A stretch of DNA of 52,605 bases from Spirochaetaceae bacterium (GCA_020353535.1 CP070696.1:2701681-2754285); one strand, 5' to 3'. Numbered from the stretch's first letter, positions 7,498 through 15,835 are shown. Notes: generated by a model from the sequence alone, not told the origin. Program-made: numbers and translations.

Positions 7498-8592
7498 ATG
7501 ATTATTGGAGTACTGGCGCTGGCGGTCACCGCCGGCATTTTCCTCTTGCTAGCGGTAGCTCTACTCATCGCCGAGCGATACCTGGTGAACTACGGTTCCT
7601 GCCTGGTACGGATCAACGAAGGATCCGTGGAGTTCGAGCAGGATGGGGGCGGGACCCTTCTGGCCGCCCTCTACGAACACAAAGTGTTCATCCCTTCAGC
7701 CTGCGGAGGAAAGGGTTCCTGTGGCTACTGTAAAGTAGTCGTGCTGGAGGGGGGAGGTCCTCTGCTGCCCACGGAAACTCCCTATATCAATCGCTCGGAA
7801 GTCAAAGCGGGAGTCCGGCTGGCCTGCCAGGTAAAAATCAAGCAACCGATGGAGCTCAAGTTGCCGGAGGATCTGTTGAACGTCCGGGAGTTCAAGGCCC
7901 GGGTTTCCCTGATCCGTGAGCTCACCCACGATATTAAAGAGGTGAACCTGGAGTTGATCGAACCAGAGGAAATCAAACAGCGCCCCGGTCAGTATGTTCA
8001 AATTCTGGCACCTGGGCCGGACGGACCTGTGTTCCGTGCCTACTCGATCAGCTCGCCGGCATATGAACATAACAAAGTACAGCTGGTGGTCAGGCTGGTA
8101 CCGGGAGGAATCGCCTCCACCTATATCCATAATCTGAAAGAGGGGGACGAGGTGACCTTCACCGGACCGTTCGGAGAGTTCCGGCTTTCCGAGGATCCGA
8201 GCAAAGCCGTCATCTGCGTGGGCGGCGGCGCCGGTATGGCACCGATATCCAACATCATCCATACGATATATCAAACATGGCCGGACCGTCCCTGCTGGCT
8301 GTTCTTCGGTTGTCGTACCACAAAGGATGTGTTTTATCTCGACAAATTCAAGAAGCTGGCGGAAAAGCATCCGAACTTCAAAGTTATATACGGCCTTTCC
8401 GATCCGCTGGAGGAGGAGGAGCAGTGGGAGGGAGACACCGGGTTTATCCATCTGTCCGTGGACAAACGGCTGTCGGTCGAGCTAGCCAGACAGGCTTTCC
8501 TCTGCGGACCCCCGCCTATGATCGAAGCCGTCACCGAGGTTTTGAAGGAGAAAGGCCTTCGAAACGAGGATATCTTCTACGACAAGTTCTAG
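7498..8592 (+). CDS. nqrF: Na+-translocating NADH:quinone reductase subunit F (NADH dehydrogenase)
   Basis: The electron-input subunit, 364 residues. An N-terminal membrane anchor (residues 2-24) is followed by a plant-type [2Fe-2S] domain with C69, C75, C78 and C110 (SACGGKGSCGYC and LAC). Then comes a ferredoxin-NADP reductase-like module with the FAD motif RAYSISS, an NADH-binding GGGAGMAP, and CGPPPMI near the end. It oxidises cytoplasmic NADH and passes electrons to the membrane subunits. It is about 40 residues shorter than Vibrio NqrF but has every cofactor motif. Its presence marks the operon as Nqr rather than Rnf. A 15-base gap separates it from nqrE. Confidence 0.95.
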   Translation: MIIGVLALAVTAGIFLLLAVALLIAERYLVNYGSCLVRINEGSVEFEQDGGGTLLAALYEHKVFIPSACGGKGSCGYCKVVVLEGGGPLLPTETPYINRSEVKAGVRLACQVKIKQPMELKLPEDLLNVREFKARVSLIRELTHDIKEVNLELIEPEEIKQRPGQYVQILAPGPDGPVFRAYSISSPAYEHNKVQLVVRLVPGGIASTYIHNLKEGDEVTFTGPFGEFRLSEDPSKAVICVGGGAGMAPISNIIHTIYQTWPDRPCWLFFGCRTTKDVFYLDKFKKLAEKHPNFKVIYGLSDPLEEEEQWEGDTGFIHLSVDKRLSVELARQAFLCGPPPMIEAVTEVLKEKGLRNEDIFYDKF

Positions 8593-8644
8593 TTTGGAGA
8601 CATACAAAAGCCGGGCAGGGAGCTGCTCATGGAGGTGAAGCCTA

Positions 8645-9097
8645 ATGATCGTAGATATTGCAGACCTATTGGATAGAGCCCAAGAGTTCGAAGACAAACT
8701 TGAGCGCTACTATGCGGATTTGCGGGATCAATCCCAGGACAACGGTGTCAGGCTGCTCACCTACTATTTGAGCCGTCATCGGCGTCATCTCCAGGAAGCA
8801 CTGGAAAATGTCAGCGCCACTGAGCTCGCCCACCTTCGGGGCATAAAGCTGAAATACGATGTCGAGTTTCACCCCGAAAAGGATTTTCATATCATGGAGC
8901 TGCCCCCCGAACATGTCAAGGGAAAGGACGTGCTGGAGGCTGCGGTTGCCTACGACGAACAGCTGGTAAATCTGTACAAATCCATCCTGAACCAGCAGCT
9001 TCCCCAAGAAGCCACGGAGCTGCTGGAAAGCGTTATCCGGATCGAAGAACGGGATATCGTGATGCTGAAAAAAATGATCGCCATGAATTACTTCTAG
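8645..9097 (+). CDS. Ferritin-like four-helix protein of unknown function
   Basis: 150 residues, mostly amphipathic helix: helix 1 EFEDKLERYYADL, helix 2 YYLSRHRRHLQEAL, helix 3 VLEAAVAYDEQLVNLYKSIL, helix 4 VIRIEERDIVMLKKMI. Glu and His residues spaced along the helices suggest a ferritin/rubrerythrin-like fold that could bind two iron atoms, but the exact ligand pattern is not clear to me. No rubredoxin cysteines are present. A very good ribosome site (GGAGGTGA) precedes the ATG. It sits between nqrF and the histidine kinase, 52 bases after the former and 20 before the latter, so it is likely cotranscribed and may sense or buffer redox/iron. Function is inferred from shape and context only. 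Confidence 0.75.
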   Translation: MIVDIADLLDRAQEFEDKLERYYADLRDQSQDNGVRLLTYYLSRHRRHLQEALENVSATELAHLRGIKLKYDVEFHPEKDFHIMELPPEHVKGKDVLEAAVAYDEQLVNLYKSILNQQLPQEATELLESVIRIEERDIVMLKKMIAMNYF

Positions 9098-9117
9098 GTC
9101 CCGATGCGGATTGGCAC

Positions 9118-10515
9118 ATGAATAGTTATGAGCTGTCCCCGCAGCCGGCCAAGACCACTAAGCCCTACAACGCAAGCGGGCTGGACAAGCAGGTGCTGTT
9201 GCGAAACGCGTTCTGGTTCATGACCTTCCGCTGGATCGTTGTGGCGGTTTTTGTGACGGTTGGTCTGCTGGGCAGGTTTCTTGCGGGGCTCTTGCTGTCC
9301 AAAGGTCTGGCGATCCCGTACTGGGGGCTTTGGATTCTGGCGGGGGTGCTCAGCGCTACGAATCTTATATTTTTCTTTTTTGCCCGCAGCTTGAAGAGCG
9401 AATCTTCGGTCAGCCTGATCAAGACCAACCTGTGGCTGCAGATCGTATCCGATCTAATCGTGGTAACATTCCTGGTCCATATGATCGGCAGCACCTATAC
9501 TTTCATCCCCTTTACCTATCTGTTTCATATCACCCTGTCCTGCATTTTTTTCCCAAAGAGGGAGAGTCTGCTGGTGACCGTGATTGCCGGGCTGTTTTAC
9601 TGTACCAGCGTGGTTGTCGAGATCACCGGAATTTGGGCTGCTCCCGGAATCTTGGTCGCAGGAATCGGGATCTTTGATGATGCGCCGACTCTGCGCATCG
9701 TGTTTGCGCTTTCCGCCGTGTTTGTCTGGTTTGTCGAATGGTACCTGGTCTCCTCGCTGTCCGAGGCGGTGCGTATCCGGGACCAGAGGTTGAGCATCGC
9801 CAATGAACAGCTCATCGAAGCGGATGAGGAAAAAACCAGGCAGGTACTGCTGACAACCCACGATCTCAAGGCGCCCTTTGCGGGGATCGAGAGCAACATT
9901 CAGGTCATGAAACACCAGCATTGGGACATGCTGAACCAGGAGGTCAAATCGATTATCGAGCGAATCGACCAGAGAGCGCAGACACTGCGGGAACGGATTC
10001 GCGACATTCTTATTCTCGGGGATCTGAGATCCCGCGGAGTGAAGGAATTCGCTCTCGAGTTGGTGGATTTAAAGAAGTGCGTCGATGGAGTGGTTGCGGA
10101 GTTGAGCGAGAGAGCTCAAAGCCGGGGCGTCCGCGTGAAGCTTAGTGTGCCTGATATCAAGGTGCAGAGCAATGCGGAGCAACTGGCAATTCTCTGTTCC
10201 AACCTCGTCTCGAATGCCATATACTACTCATATGAAGGCGGGGAGGTGACCGTGGCCTCGGAGGCGGACAACGGTACGGTCTGTTTGTCCGTCTCAGATC
10301 AGGGAATCGGCATAAAGGAGGAGGCCCTTCCCCATATTTTCGAGGAGTATTACCGGACCAAGGAAGCGGCAAGGTTCAACCGCAACTCCACAGGCCTGGG
10401 TCTGTCCATTGTCAGGGAGATTGCTCAGAACCTCAATTTGCGAGTCAGAGTCGAAAGCGAAGTGGGAGAGGGGACGACCTTCAGGATATACATACCACTA
10501 CATCGTGAACGTTAA
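9118..10515 (+). CDS. Membrane-bound sensor histidine kinase
   Basis: 465 residues. The first ~215 residues hold about six hydrophobic helices and no large periplasmic domain, so it probably senses something in or near the membrane. A coiled linker (residues 215-240) leads to the H-box TTHDLKAPFAG with His248, then the HATPase domain: N-box NLVSNAIYYS, G1 DQGIGI, F-box around IFEEYYR and G2 GLGLSI. All catalytic boxes look intact. It lies 20 bases after the ferritin-like gene and 15 before a receiver-only regulator, its likely partner. The context suggests it monitors the state of Nqr, the quinone pool or the ferritin-like protein; this is inference. Confidence 0.92.
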   Translation: MNSYELSPQPAKTTKPYNASGLDKQVLLRNAFWFMTFRWIVVAVFVTVGLLGRFLAGLLLSKGLAIPYWGLWILAGVLSATNLIFFFFARSLKSESSVSLIKTNLWLQIVSDLIVVTFLVHMIGSTYTFIPFTYLFHITLSCIFFPKRESLLVTVIAGLFYCTSVVVEITGIWAAPGILVAGIGIFDDAPTLRIVFALSAVFVWFVEWYLVSSLSEAVRIRDQRLSIANEQLIEADEEKTRQVLLTTHDLKAPFAGIESNIQVMKHQHWDMLNQEVKSIIERIDQRAQTLRERIRDILILGDLRSRGVKEFALELVDLKKCVDGVVAELSERAQSRGVRVKLSVPDIKVQSNAEQLAILCSNLVSNAIYYSYEGGEVTVASEADNGTVCLSVSDQGIGIKEEALPHIFEEYYRTKEAARFNRNSTGLGLSIVREIAQNLNLRVRVESEVGEGTTFRIYIPLHRER

Positions 10516-10530
10516 TCAGGAGGAAGAGAA

Positions 10531-10923
10531 ATGGCAAAAATAATGATAATCGATGATGATCTGGATCTGGCGGAGGATCTGTCCTTCATGTTGAAAAACG
10601 CGGGGCATGAAACCAGCACCCGGGATGACACCGAAGGGGTGGTGGCGCTGCTCATGGAAAACAGGCCGGACCTGGTCATTCTGGACGTGATGTTTCCGGA
10701 AAATCCGGCAGGAGGTTTTGATCTGGCCAGAGAGATACGCAACACCCCTGCAATAAAAGATCTTCCGGTGATATTACTTACCGCGATCAATCAGGAGTTT
10801 CCCATGGATTTTTCCTCAAGGGACATAGATCCGGAGTGGATGCCGGTGCAGGATTTCCTGGAGAAACCCGTGGCTCCTGAAGTTCTTTTGGAAAAGGTCG
10901 ATGACCTGCTGAAAAGGGCTTGA
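10531..10923 (+). CDS. Response regulator, receiver domain only
   Basis: 130 residues forming one REC domain: acidic residues IIDDD (6-10), phospho-acceptor D52 in LVILD, Thr84 in LLTA, Lys112 in EKP. There is no output domain. It is a paralogue of the receiver at 2553-2930, sharing FPE-x-P-x-x-GF and T-x-IN-x-E stretches. A strong ribosome site (CAGGAGGAAGAGAA) suggests high expression. It is the last gene of the plus-strand unit and ends 14 bases before a convergent gene, leaving no room for a clear terminator. It probably receives phosphate from the adjacent kinase and acts by protein contact. Confidence 0.9.
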   Translation: MAKIMIIDDDLDLAEDLSFMLKNAGHETSTRDDTEGVVALLMENRPDLVILDVMFPENPAGGFDLAREIRNTPAIKDLPVILLTAINQEFPMDFSSRDIDPEWMPVQDFLEKPVAPEVLLEKVDDLLKRA

Positions 10924-10937
10924 GGATTTTTCAGCAG

Positions 10938-12254
10938 CTAGTCGGGGTGGGACTGGCTCGTTCTGACGGCTGCAGTTTCCGACCGGTTAAAAGACATGCA
11001 GTGCTCACGGAAGATATTCACTCCCGTGAAGAACTCCCGCATAAGAACCACCCAGAGATAGTATCCCTTCTCGGTCAGAGTGATTTCTCTGTTTTTCACC
11101 CTGATCGCCCCTGCCAAAACAAAGAATAGCAGCTCTTTCCACACGTGCAGGATAGCCGCCCCTCTGTATTTCCCCTCCAGGTAGCTGCGATCCAGGGAGC
11201 CGCCGAACAGTTTCATGAGGAAGTCATAGCGGATCTGCTCAAGCCTGGAGAATCGTTTCTCTGCCACTATGGGCAGAATACCCTTCTGCAGGAGATCGAT
11301 ATATTGAGTTATCTGGAAGGTGTTGGAGTACAGGGTTCCAGCGATATATCCAAAACTGCCGGATCCCAGACCGGCGTAATGGTCGTTGTCGACGATATAT
11401 TCATCGATGGAATTTTCTCTCCACCGGTTGTCCAGTCCCTTGCGGGTAAAACACCAGGCGGAGGAAGGAATATAGGCATCCGCCAACTCTTCACGGATCA
11501 AGCCGTAGAAGACGCGCTCCCTTGTTCTTTGGCCGGGGCTGCGGCCATTGCCGTTGTGCTCATTCGCTCTGGGAGACATCAGCGGATAGAAGGTGATTTG
11601 ATCGGCCTCGATCGTTTTTGCAGTTTCAAGATCCTGGAGCAGCATCCGGTCAGTCTGCATGGGATAGTTGAATATCAGATCGATATTGAGAGTTTCGAAA
11701 ACTCCCCGAACCGCCCTCAACTGCTGCTGGATTTGCCATCCCGAGCCGTATCTTTCATACCGCCCGATTTCTCGCAGCACCTGATCGTTGAAGCTCTGCA
11801 CCCCGACCGACAGTCGGTTCACCCCGAGCTCGCGCAGCAAGCCCAGATTTTCCGGAGTCAGGTGGTTCGGATTGGTTTCGGTGGAGACATGCTTGATGGA
11901 CCACAGTCTTTTTACCAGCCGGAGGGTTGATTCCAACTCCCCCGGCAGAATCGTCGGTGTGCCCCCGCCTACGTATACAGAGTCGAAATGGTAGCCCAGC
12001 CGGTCGTAGAGGTGAATTTCCCGGCGCAGGCAGTTGAAATACTCTTTGGCCACGCCCGGTTCGAACTCTATCCTGTTGAAGGAACAGTAGGGGCACAGCT
12101 GATCACAGAACGGTATATGCAGGTACAGAAGGATGGGGCCGTCGGTCGTTTGCTTTGGTGGGCTGCCGCCAAAGGCGGGTGGTGAGGGGCGAAACCTCAT
12201 CGCTTTGCGCATGCGAGCCCGCATATGCCTGGTTAGAACGTGTTCGATGAACAT
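10938..12254 (-). CDS. Radical SAM enzyme, HemW/HutW-like
   Basis: 438 residues with the radical SAM motif C-x3-C-x2-C in HIPFCDQLCPYC, followed by VGGGTPT (SAM binding), TNPNHLTPENL and VQSFNDQVLREIGR, all typical of the coproporphyrinogen oxidase-like/HemW group. A basic N-terminal extension precedes the core. Two roles are possible: HemW (heme chaperone) or ChuW/HutW-like (anaerobic heme cleavage or methyl transfer). The stretch QITFYPLM and the position at the end of an iron operon favour the second, but this is not decisive. The start at 12254 has no clear ribosome site; an internal Met could be used instead. Confidence 0.82.
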   Translation of the reverse strand: MFIEHVLTRHMRARMRKAMRFRPSPPAFGGSPPKQTTDGPILLYLHIPFCDQLCPYCSFNRIEFEPGVAKEYFNCLRREIHLYDRLGYHFDSVYVGGGTPTILPGELESTLRLVKRLWSIKHVSTETNPNHLTPENLGLLRELGVNRLSVGVQSFNDQVLREIGRYERYGSGWQIQQQLRAVRGVFETLNIDLIFNYPMQTDRMLLQDLETAKTIEADQITFYPLMSPRANEHNGNGRSPGQRTRERVFYGLIREELADAYIPSSAWCFTRKGLDNRWRENSIDEYIVDNDHYAGLGSGSFGYIAGTLYSNTFQITQYIDLLQKGILPIVAEKRFSRLEQIRYDFLMKLFGGSLDRSYLEGKYRGAAILHVWKELLFFVLAGAIRVKNREITLTEKGYYLWVVLMREFFTGVNIFREHCMSFNRSETAAVRTSQSHPD

Positions 12255-12335
12255 GTTGATCAGCTCTGAAGTTTATACACCGATTTTATGGCAGCGATCA
12301 AGAACGAGCAGCATGATCATCCGTACCAGGGATCC

Positions 12336-12980
12336 TCAGAAACGAACAAAGATGCTGCGGGCTATCTCCTTGTCCACGGCGATTTGAGCGTGTCCCACCT
12401 GGAAAACAAATGAAGGACGACGCTGGAGCAATCGCAAAGCGGCTCCCGGGAAAACGCCGAGGGCCATCAATTTCTGAATCCTCGCTCCGTCCTCGCTGTG
12501 CAGGTAGGCGACGTTTCCTTCCTGACCCGCTTTAAGATCGGCCACGGTGGCGATCAGACGCAGATCGCTGTCGCGGCCGTCGGTGCAGCATGCCCCAGGC
12601 GGAATCGGCTGGCCATGGGGGCAGAGAGTGGGATGTCCCAGAAGAGTACAGATTTTCTCCTCCAGTTCCGTGTAAAGAATATGCTCCAAGCGGCAAGCAG
12701 ACTGATCGACCTCGGCACCCTTGAGATCAATTACATCGCTCAGGAGCCGTTCGGCCAATCGATGACGGCGTATGATGCTTCTCGCGCTGGATGTACCCGC
12801 TTCGGTCAGGGAGAACAATCCCTTGCTAATTATCACCAGTCCTCTGTCCTCCAACTCCTGCAGAACCGGACTCCTGCGATCCAATCCGAGTTGCTCGAGA
12901 GGGATCGCTCCCAATCCTGCTTCCACGGTGAGTTTCCAGGCCGATTCCAGCACTTCCTCTCCGGGGTAGTCATTATCCAT
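12336..12980 (-). CDS. DtxR/MntR-family metal-dependent regulator
   Basis: 214 residues. The N-terminus is a winged helix (LEQLGLDRRSPVLQELEDRGLV, slightly shorter than usual). A DtxR-type dimerisation domain follows with RRHRLAERLLSDVI, the ligand-rich SACRLEHILYTELE and HPTLCPHGQPIP. The C-terminal FeoA/SH3-like domain runs from about residue 145 (ADLKAGQEGNVAYL, LMALGVFPGA). It should bind Fe2+ or Mn2+ and repress iron or manganese genes. The ATG at 12980 has GGAG about ten bases upstream and overlaps the end of the Cys-rich gene. The operon has no separate feoA; whether this C-terminal domain also acts on FeoB is not known. Confidence 0.88.
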   Translation of the reverse strand: MDNDYPGEEVLESAWKLTVEAGLGAIPLEQLGLDRRSPVLQELEDRGLVIISKGLFSLTEAGTSSARSIIRRHRLAERLLSDVIDLKGAEVDQSACRLEHILYTELEEKICTLLGHPTLCPHGQPIPPGACCTDGRDSDLRLIATVADLKAGQEGNVAYLHSEDGARIQKLMALGVFPGAALRLLQRRPSFVFQVGHAQIAVDKEIARSIFVRF

Positions 12981-13245
12981 CGAGGTGTTCTCCGTTCGTC
13001 GACGATTTTGCCGCACGATCATGGTGATCGAAGAGTGGGACATGCGAACGCCGATGGCGATTGCGCCTCCGCTCGCGCAGCGACCTGATCCATGGCGGCT
13101 CCACCGGATTTTCAAAACCACACCGGGGGCAGCGCACGAATCGACAGGAGCGACCGCCGTCTTTCAGCCGTGCCAAGGGACAGCTGCTGCAGGCCGAACG
13201 GCTCTCGTGGATTTCGAACTCCAGAGCACAGAAAGAGCAAATCAC
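12973..13245 (-). CDS. Small Cys-rich zinc-ribbon-like protein in the feo operon
   Basis: 90 residues starting at a GTG that overlaps the feoB stop (GTGA) and ending 8 bases inside the dtxR start, so it is tightly coupled on both sides. Seven cysteines fall in the first 42 residues: C3-x2-C6, C19-x2-C22, C34, C39-x2-C42. The CPRCGF ending is typical of zinc ribbons or rubredoxin-like knuckles. The second half is very basic and His-rich (RSLRERRRNRHRRSH, then DHHD). I do not recognise it. By position it could do the job of FeoC or a FeoB-associated Cys-rich protein: an iron-sulfur or zinc sensor acting on FeoB. The overlapping starts and stops support a real gene. Confidence 0.75.
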   Translation of the reverse strand: MICSFCALEFEIHESRSACSSCPLARLKDGGRSCRFVRCPRCGFENPVEPPWIRSLRERRRNRHRRSHVPLFDHHDRAAKSSTNGEHLDG

Positions 13246-15260
13246 GTGTCCATTCCCACCAGTCGCAGCACCCAGCGCACCCCGTATCCAACCACGAAGG
13301 CAAAGGGAACGATGAAGGCCGTGATTCCCGCAGCTGTCTTCCATCCTCGTTCCTTGATCATCACTCCCAATTGAGCCACGCAGGGGATGAAGAGAGTCAA
13401 GGTCACCGCTGCTACGACCAGTTGCCCTGAGCTCAGCAGGCCGGCCGCCTGAAGGTCGTACAGACCGGCCGCCCCATAGTCTCTGCGGAAGAATCCGAAG
13501 ATCAACACCCGAGCGGCTTCAGCTGGCAGTCCAAGCCAGGCTGTTACGGGTCGTAGTGCGCGTACCAGGACTTCGAACAGGCCGGTTACATCCCCCACCC
13601 AAAGAACCAGGCTGGCGGCTAGAAACAGGGGAATGACTTCCAGAAGATACCACTGCATCCGTGTGTAGGTCTTGATCAGAACATTGCTCGGCTTCGGCAG
13701 ACGGAGGGGAGGCAGCTCCATGTAGAAGTTTGGCCGTTTTCCGGGGAGCAGTTTTGCAGAGAGCAGACCGACCAGAAGGAACACAACGCTGATCACTGCA
13801 ACCCAGAGCAGCAAACCTATTGGATTTAGCGAAAGAACCGCCAGCATTACCCCCAATTGAGCCGAGCAGGGAACCGAGAGAGCCAGAAGCAGCGTGGCGA
13901 TGACCCTTTCCCTCCTGGTTTCCAGGGTGCGTGTAACGATGGTAGCCATCGTGTCGCAGCCGAATCCCAGAATCATCGGGATCACCGCCCTGCCGTTCAA
14001 ACCGAGCCGTTTGAATATCCGATCCACCAGCAGGGCCAAGCGGGGGAAGTAGCCGCTGTCTTCGAGGATCGAAAAGGCCAGAAAAAAAGTACCGACTATC
14101 GGTAGAATAATGGCCACGGCGTAACGCAATCCCATGGTAATCAGCCCAAACTCCCCGACGAAAAGATCCCGGACCAGAGCCCATGGCAGAATTCGTTCAA
14201 ACAGGCGCATGGCCGCGGGATTGAGCCAACTTTCAAACACCCGGCCCTCGAGGAGGTCCACAAGGGTGCCCGCCCCGAACAAACCCACGAAGCGGTACAA
14301 TCCGAAGTACAGAATAAACAGCAGGATCGGTATGCCGGCCAGCGGGTGGATCATAACGCGGGACAACCTCTCGGTAAAACCTGTGCGTGCCTTCGGGGCT
14401 CTGCTTATAACCCGAGCGGCAATGCGGCGAGCTTCCGCCTGACGGTGGAGGTTGATCCTGTAGCTGATATGTTGACCGTTCTGCCGTTTCAAATCCGCAG
14501 CGACAGTACGTGCCAGATCGATGCACTTCGGATCCCTCTCCTTAACCAGGGCTTCAATCTCCTCGTCCCCCTGCAGAAGCAGCAGAGCAATGGCTCGCCG
14601 GGATAGCGGATACTCTTCCCGCAGCGAATCCCCAATTTGGCGCAGAGAACGCTCCAGCGCTTCATCATAGCGGACAGGTGCCGGGGCGATTATCGTTCTT
14701 TTGCCCCGGGTCCCGACATCGTCGCGGGTCAACATCTCACCGAGCTCCCGGACACCCCGGCCGGATACCGCTACGGTGGCGGCTACCGGCACGCCCAACT
14801 GTTGTGCGAGGAGGGGGAGATCGATATTCAATCCAATGCGGTCAGCCTCGTCGATCATGTTTACGACAACGATCAGGGGCAAATCCGCCTCGATGAGCTG
14901 AAGGGTAAAAACGAGCATCCGCTCCAGATTCTTGGCGTCAATGACTTGTACGATCCGCTGCGGAGTTTCCCGGAACAGCACCGAGCGGGAAACCCGTTCC
15001 TCTTCGCTGATTGGCAGGAGCGTGTACATCCCAGGGGTGTCGATAACCACCGTGCCGGAGCTTCGGCTGCGTCCCCGGGAAACCTCCACGGTGGTACCTG
15101 GGTAGTTCGAGACCGTTACATATGCTCCGGTCAGTGTGTTGAACAAGACGCTCTTGCCGACATTGGGATTGCCGACCAGAGCAATGGTGCCGTGGCCGCT
15201 ATTTGAGCCGCTCTGTCCGCCGTTAAGGAGCGCGGTATTTGTGCTGTGGCAAGCGCTCAT
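13242..15260 (-). CDS. feoB: Ferrous iron transporter FeoB
   Basis: 672 residues. The N-terminal G domain has G1 GNPNVGKS (30-37), a switch with YPGTTVEV, G3 DTPG and G4 NMID. A helical GDI-like region follows, then the polytopic core with the Gate repeats FGCDTMATIVTRTLETRRER and SVPCSAQLGVML, mirrored later by FIPCVAQLGVMIKERG. It takes up Fe2+ across the inner membrane, controlled by GTP hydrolysis. The ATG overlaps the fur stop by 4 bases and the gene ends overlapping the Cys-rich gene. A hydrophilic Ser/Gly/Asn-rich N-terminal extension of about 22 residues precedes the G domain. No separate feoA is nearby. Confidence 0.96.
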   Translation of the reverse strand: MSACHSTNTALLNGGQSGSNSGHGTIALVGNPNVGKSVLFNTLTGAYVTVSNYPGTTVEVSRGRSRSSGTVVIDTPGMYTLLPISEEERVSRSVLFRETPQRIVQVIDAKNLERMLVFTLQLIEADLPLIVVVNMIDEADRIGLNIDLPLLAQQLGVPVAATVAVSGRGVRELGEMLTRDDVGTRGKRTIIAPAPVRYDEALERSLRQIGDSLREEYPLSRRAIALLLLQGDEEIEALVKERDPKCIDLARTVAADLKRQNGQHISYRINLHRQAEARRIAARVISRAPKARTGFTERLSRVMIHPLAGIPILLFILYFGLYRFVGLFGAGTLVDLLEGRVFESWLNPAAMRLFERILPWALVRDLFVGEFGLITMGLRYAVAIILPIVGTFFLAFSILEDSGYFPRLALLVDRIFKRLGLNGRAVIPMILGFGCDTMATIVTRTLETRRERVIATLLLALSVPCSAQLGVMLAVLSLNPIGLLLWVAVISVVFLLVGLLSAKLLPGKRPNFYMELPPLRLPKPSNVLIKTYTRMQWYLLEVIPLFLAASLVLWVGDVTGLFEVLVRALRPVTAWLGLPAEAARVLIFGFFRRDYGAAGLYDLQAAGLLSSGQLVVAAVTLTLFIPCVAQLGVMIKERGWKTAAGITAFIVPFAFVVGYGVRWVLRLVGMDT

Positions 15261-15757
15261 TCCCTTGATTCCCCCATGTGGTGAGCAGCTGTTGAATCAT
15301 CTGTGCCCAGCTGGTCTGCTGCCCCTTGGCCGTTTTCTCGGCAGTTTCGGCAATGCCCGTACAACTCCAGCCGGTGGCGGAGCACCTCAAAACCGTGCCT
15401 GGAAGCAACCTGCTCCTGGAGAGCCTCGATGGAAGCTTCCTCGAACTCAAGGACCCGCCCGCAGAGCAGGCAAACCAGGTGGTCGTGGTGAGAGGCTCTT
15501 CGGAACTCGTAGCGCCGCAGGCCATCGCCGAACTCGCGTTCGGCCACCAAACCTCTGTCCCTCAGAAGCTGAAGAGTCCTGTAAATCGTCGCCCGTCCGA
15601 TACCGGGAAACCTATGATTCACCGCATGATGCAACTCCGCCGCGTCGATGTGCCGCTCGAGCTCGAATAGAACGCTGGTGATGACGACGCGTGGATTGGA
15701 GCAGGTAATGCCGTGAGCCTTGAGAAGCCCGGGAATATCCCTCTTGGGTCCGGTCAT
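15257..15757 (-). CDS. fur: Fur-family ferric uptake regulator
   Basis: 166 residues. The winged helix spans roughly residues 8-85 (ITCSNPRVVITSVLF, then ATIYRTLQLLRDRGLV). The dimerisation domain has the metal-site motif HHDHLVCLLCGRVLEFE and a second Cys pair, CRNC, near the C-terminus, which together can form the structural zinc site. It is the first gene of the fur-feoB operon and overlaps feoB by 4 bases. A 7-1-7 palindrome of the Fur-box architecture lies 30 bases upstream of its start, so it probably represses its own operon when iron is plentiful. A Zur or PerR role cannot be excluded from sequence alone. Confidence 0.9.
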   Translation of the reverse strand: MTGPKRDIPGLLKAHGITCSNPRVVITSVLFELERHIDAAELHHAVNHRFPGIGRATIYRTLQLLRDRGLVAEREFGDGLRRYEFRRASHHDHLVCLLCGRVLEFEEASIEALQEQVASRHGFEVLRHRLELYGHCRNCRENGQGAADQLGTDDSTAAHHMGESRE

Positions 15758-15786
15758 GGTGATTTCTCTCTCAACGATTTAGGAGC

Positions 15787-15803
15787 TTGAGACTCAGTCT
15801 CAA
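15787..15803. promoter_or_regulatory. Fur-type operator upstream of fur-feoB
   Basis: TTGAGACTCAGTCTCAA is a perfect palindrome around a single central base. Its inner TGAGACT-C-AGTCTCA has the 7-1-7 layout of Fur boxes (TGATAAT-x-ATTATCA), with changed middle bases. It sits just downstream of the -10 box, over the expected transcription start. Confidence 0.75.
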
Positions 15804-15806
15804 TTA

Positions 15807-15835
15807 TTCCTATCATACCTTACATTTGTTGTCAA
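15807..15835 (-). promoter_or_regulatory. Promoter of the fur-feoB operon
   Basis: On the minus strand: TTGACA, 17-base spacer, TAGGAA (a weak -10), then the Fur-type palindrome. Confidence 0.55.

Noticed and set aside
13246..13344. Longer form of the Cys-rich protein starting inside feoB
   Set aside because: The GTG overlapping the feoB stop gives the typical 4-base overlap; the extra residues are a shadow of the feoB C-terminus.
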